The notes beneath the pieces were generated by a model. It did no database searches. It saw nothing but the letters and a program-made list of their open reading frames with translations, and had not been told where the DNA came from. A DNA stretch of 15,244 nt from Flammeovirgaceae bacterium (GTDB lineage: Bacteria > Bacteroidota > Bacteroidia > Cytophagales > Cyclobacteriaceae): assembly GCA_016709845.1 (NCBI GenBank), contig JADJMA010000046.1:1-15244 (forward strand), written 5' to 3'. Shown here in pieces: positions 15,012 to 15,244 of this stretch. The position numbers and the translations under genes were made by a program. Within the stretch, counting starts at the first letter, position 1. The number at the start of each line of letters is the position of its first letter.

Positions 15012-15244
15012 TTAAGAAACCATTACAGGCCTGTTGGATAATTGATTTGGCGGAAATGGCTTTTTTTTTTCAAACGCACCTTCGGCCGTGCGATTTTCAG
15101 TATCAAGCGTTGGGTTTATTTCTACGATTTCCTGTGCGCACACCCGGGCATCTTTACAAAGTTCTGCATTCAACACTTTGGCCTCTTCCACAGTAATCCT
15201 GTTGGGCACCGGAGTACTCCAGCCGGTTGAGAAACCGGCTATCA
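15012..15244 (-). CDS. Arginase C-terminus (ureohydrolase family), cut by the window edge
   Basis: The last 70 or so residues of a ureohydrolase that most resembles arginase (arginine to ornithine and urea). Visible are STPVP followed by RITVEEAKVLNAELCKDARV and then QEIVEINPTLDTENRTAEGAFE, which corresponds to the family ending (E-(F/I)-VE-(V/I)-NP-x-LD-x-x-N-x-T). The manganese-binding aspartate and histidine motifs lie beyond the right edge, so activity cannot be judged. Agmatinase or formimidoylglutamase are less likely given the NPxLD ending. A run of ten T at 15061-15070 probably hides an indel; depending on the frame after it, the stop is at 15012 or 15023. It converges with the START-like gene with almost no gap. 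Confidence 0.65.
   Translation of the reverse strand, partial: IAGFSTGWSTPVPNRITVEEAKVLNAELCKDARVCAQEIVEINPTLDTENRTAEGAFEKKKPFPPNQLSNRPVMVS

Noticed and set aside
15221..15240. Perfect 8-bp hairpin with GAGA loop (AGCCGGTT / AACCGGCT)
   Set aside because: It falls inside the arginase coding sequence and has no T run; most likely chance symmetry.

Overview
The window comes from a Bacteroidota genome, most likely Cytophagales-like. The evidence is moderately AT-rich DNA, start codons without clear Shine-Dalgarno sequences, several matches to the Bacteroidota -7 promoter element (TAnnTTTG), and gene types typical of the phylum: fused ccoNO, a deoxyhypusine synthase-like protein, an M13 lipoprotein peptidase and a START-domain exported protein. 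Nothing here looks like a phage, transposon or CRISPR locus.

Layout, almost all on the minus strand. Positions 1-4.2 kb hold a cbb3-type cytochrome c oxidase operon read right to left: possibly ccoS, then fused ccoNO, ccoQ, ccoP and ccoG, with ccoG cut by the left edge. A gene-poor 0.5 kb stretch follows, containing an 18-base palindrome. From 4.7 to 7.7 kb lie a DUF4288 protein, a LiaF-like membrane protein, two tandem glutathione peroxidase paralogs and a GNAT acetyltransferase. From 7.7 to 10.6 kb lie argS and a deoxyhypusine synthase-like gene, separated by a short repeat cluster. At 10.8-11.2 kb is a PhnA/YjdM-type zinc-ribbon protein. At 11.3-12.0 kb a plus-strand pair overlaps: a 69-residue unknown protein and a minimal nucleotidyltransferase, a toxin-antitoxin-like arrangement. 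A strong hairpin terminator separates this pair from an M13 metallopeptidase (12.1-14.1 kb). A divergent promoter region then leads to a plus-strand START-like gene (14.4-15.0 kb), and the right edge holds the C-terminus of an arginase.

Many genes are interrupted by single-base insertions or deletions, often at homopolymers, while their protein families remain readable across the frames. Damage is very dense in about 1-4.2 kb and 13-15.2 kb and light in between. This looks more like uncorrected long-read sequence at poorly covered ends than real gene decay, so I give full gene extents and state where the frame breaks. Boundaries in the two dense zones are approximate.

Functionally the window is mostly housekeeping and stress physiology: microaerobic respiration, peroxide detoxification, envelope sensing, arginine/polyamine-related enzymes and protein turnover. 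The least explained parts are the nucleotidyltransferase pair, the deoxyhypusine synthase-like protein that lacks the usual lysine motif, and several short repeats and palindromes between genes. I found no clear case for a wholly new system; the nucleotidyltransferase pair is the best candidate.
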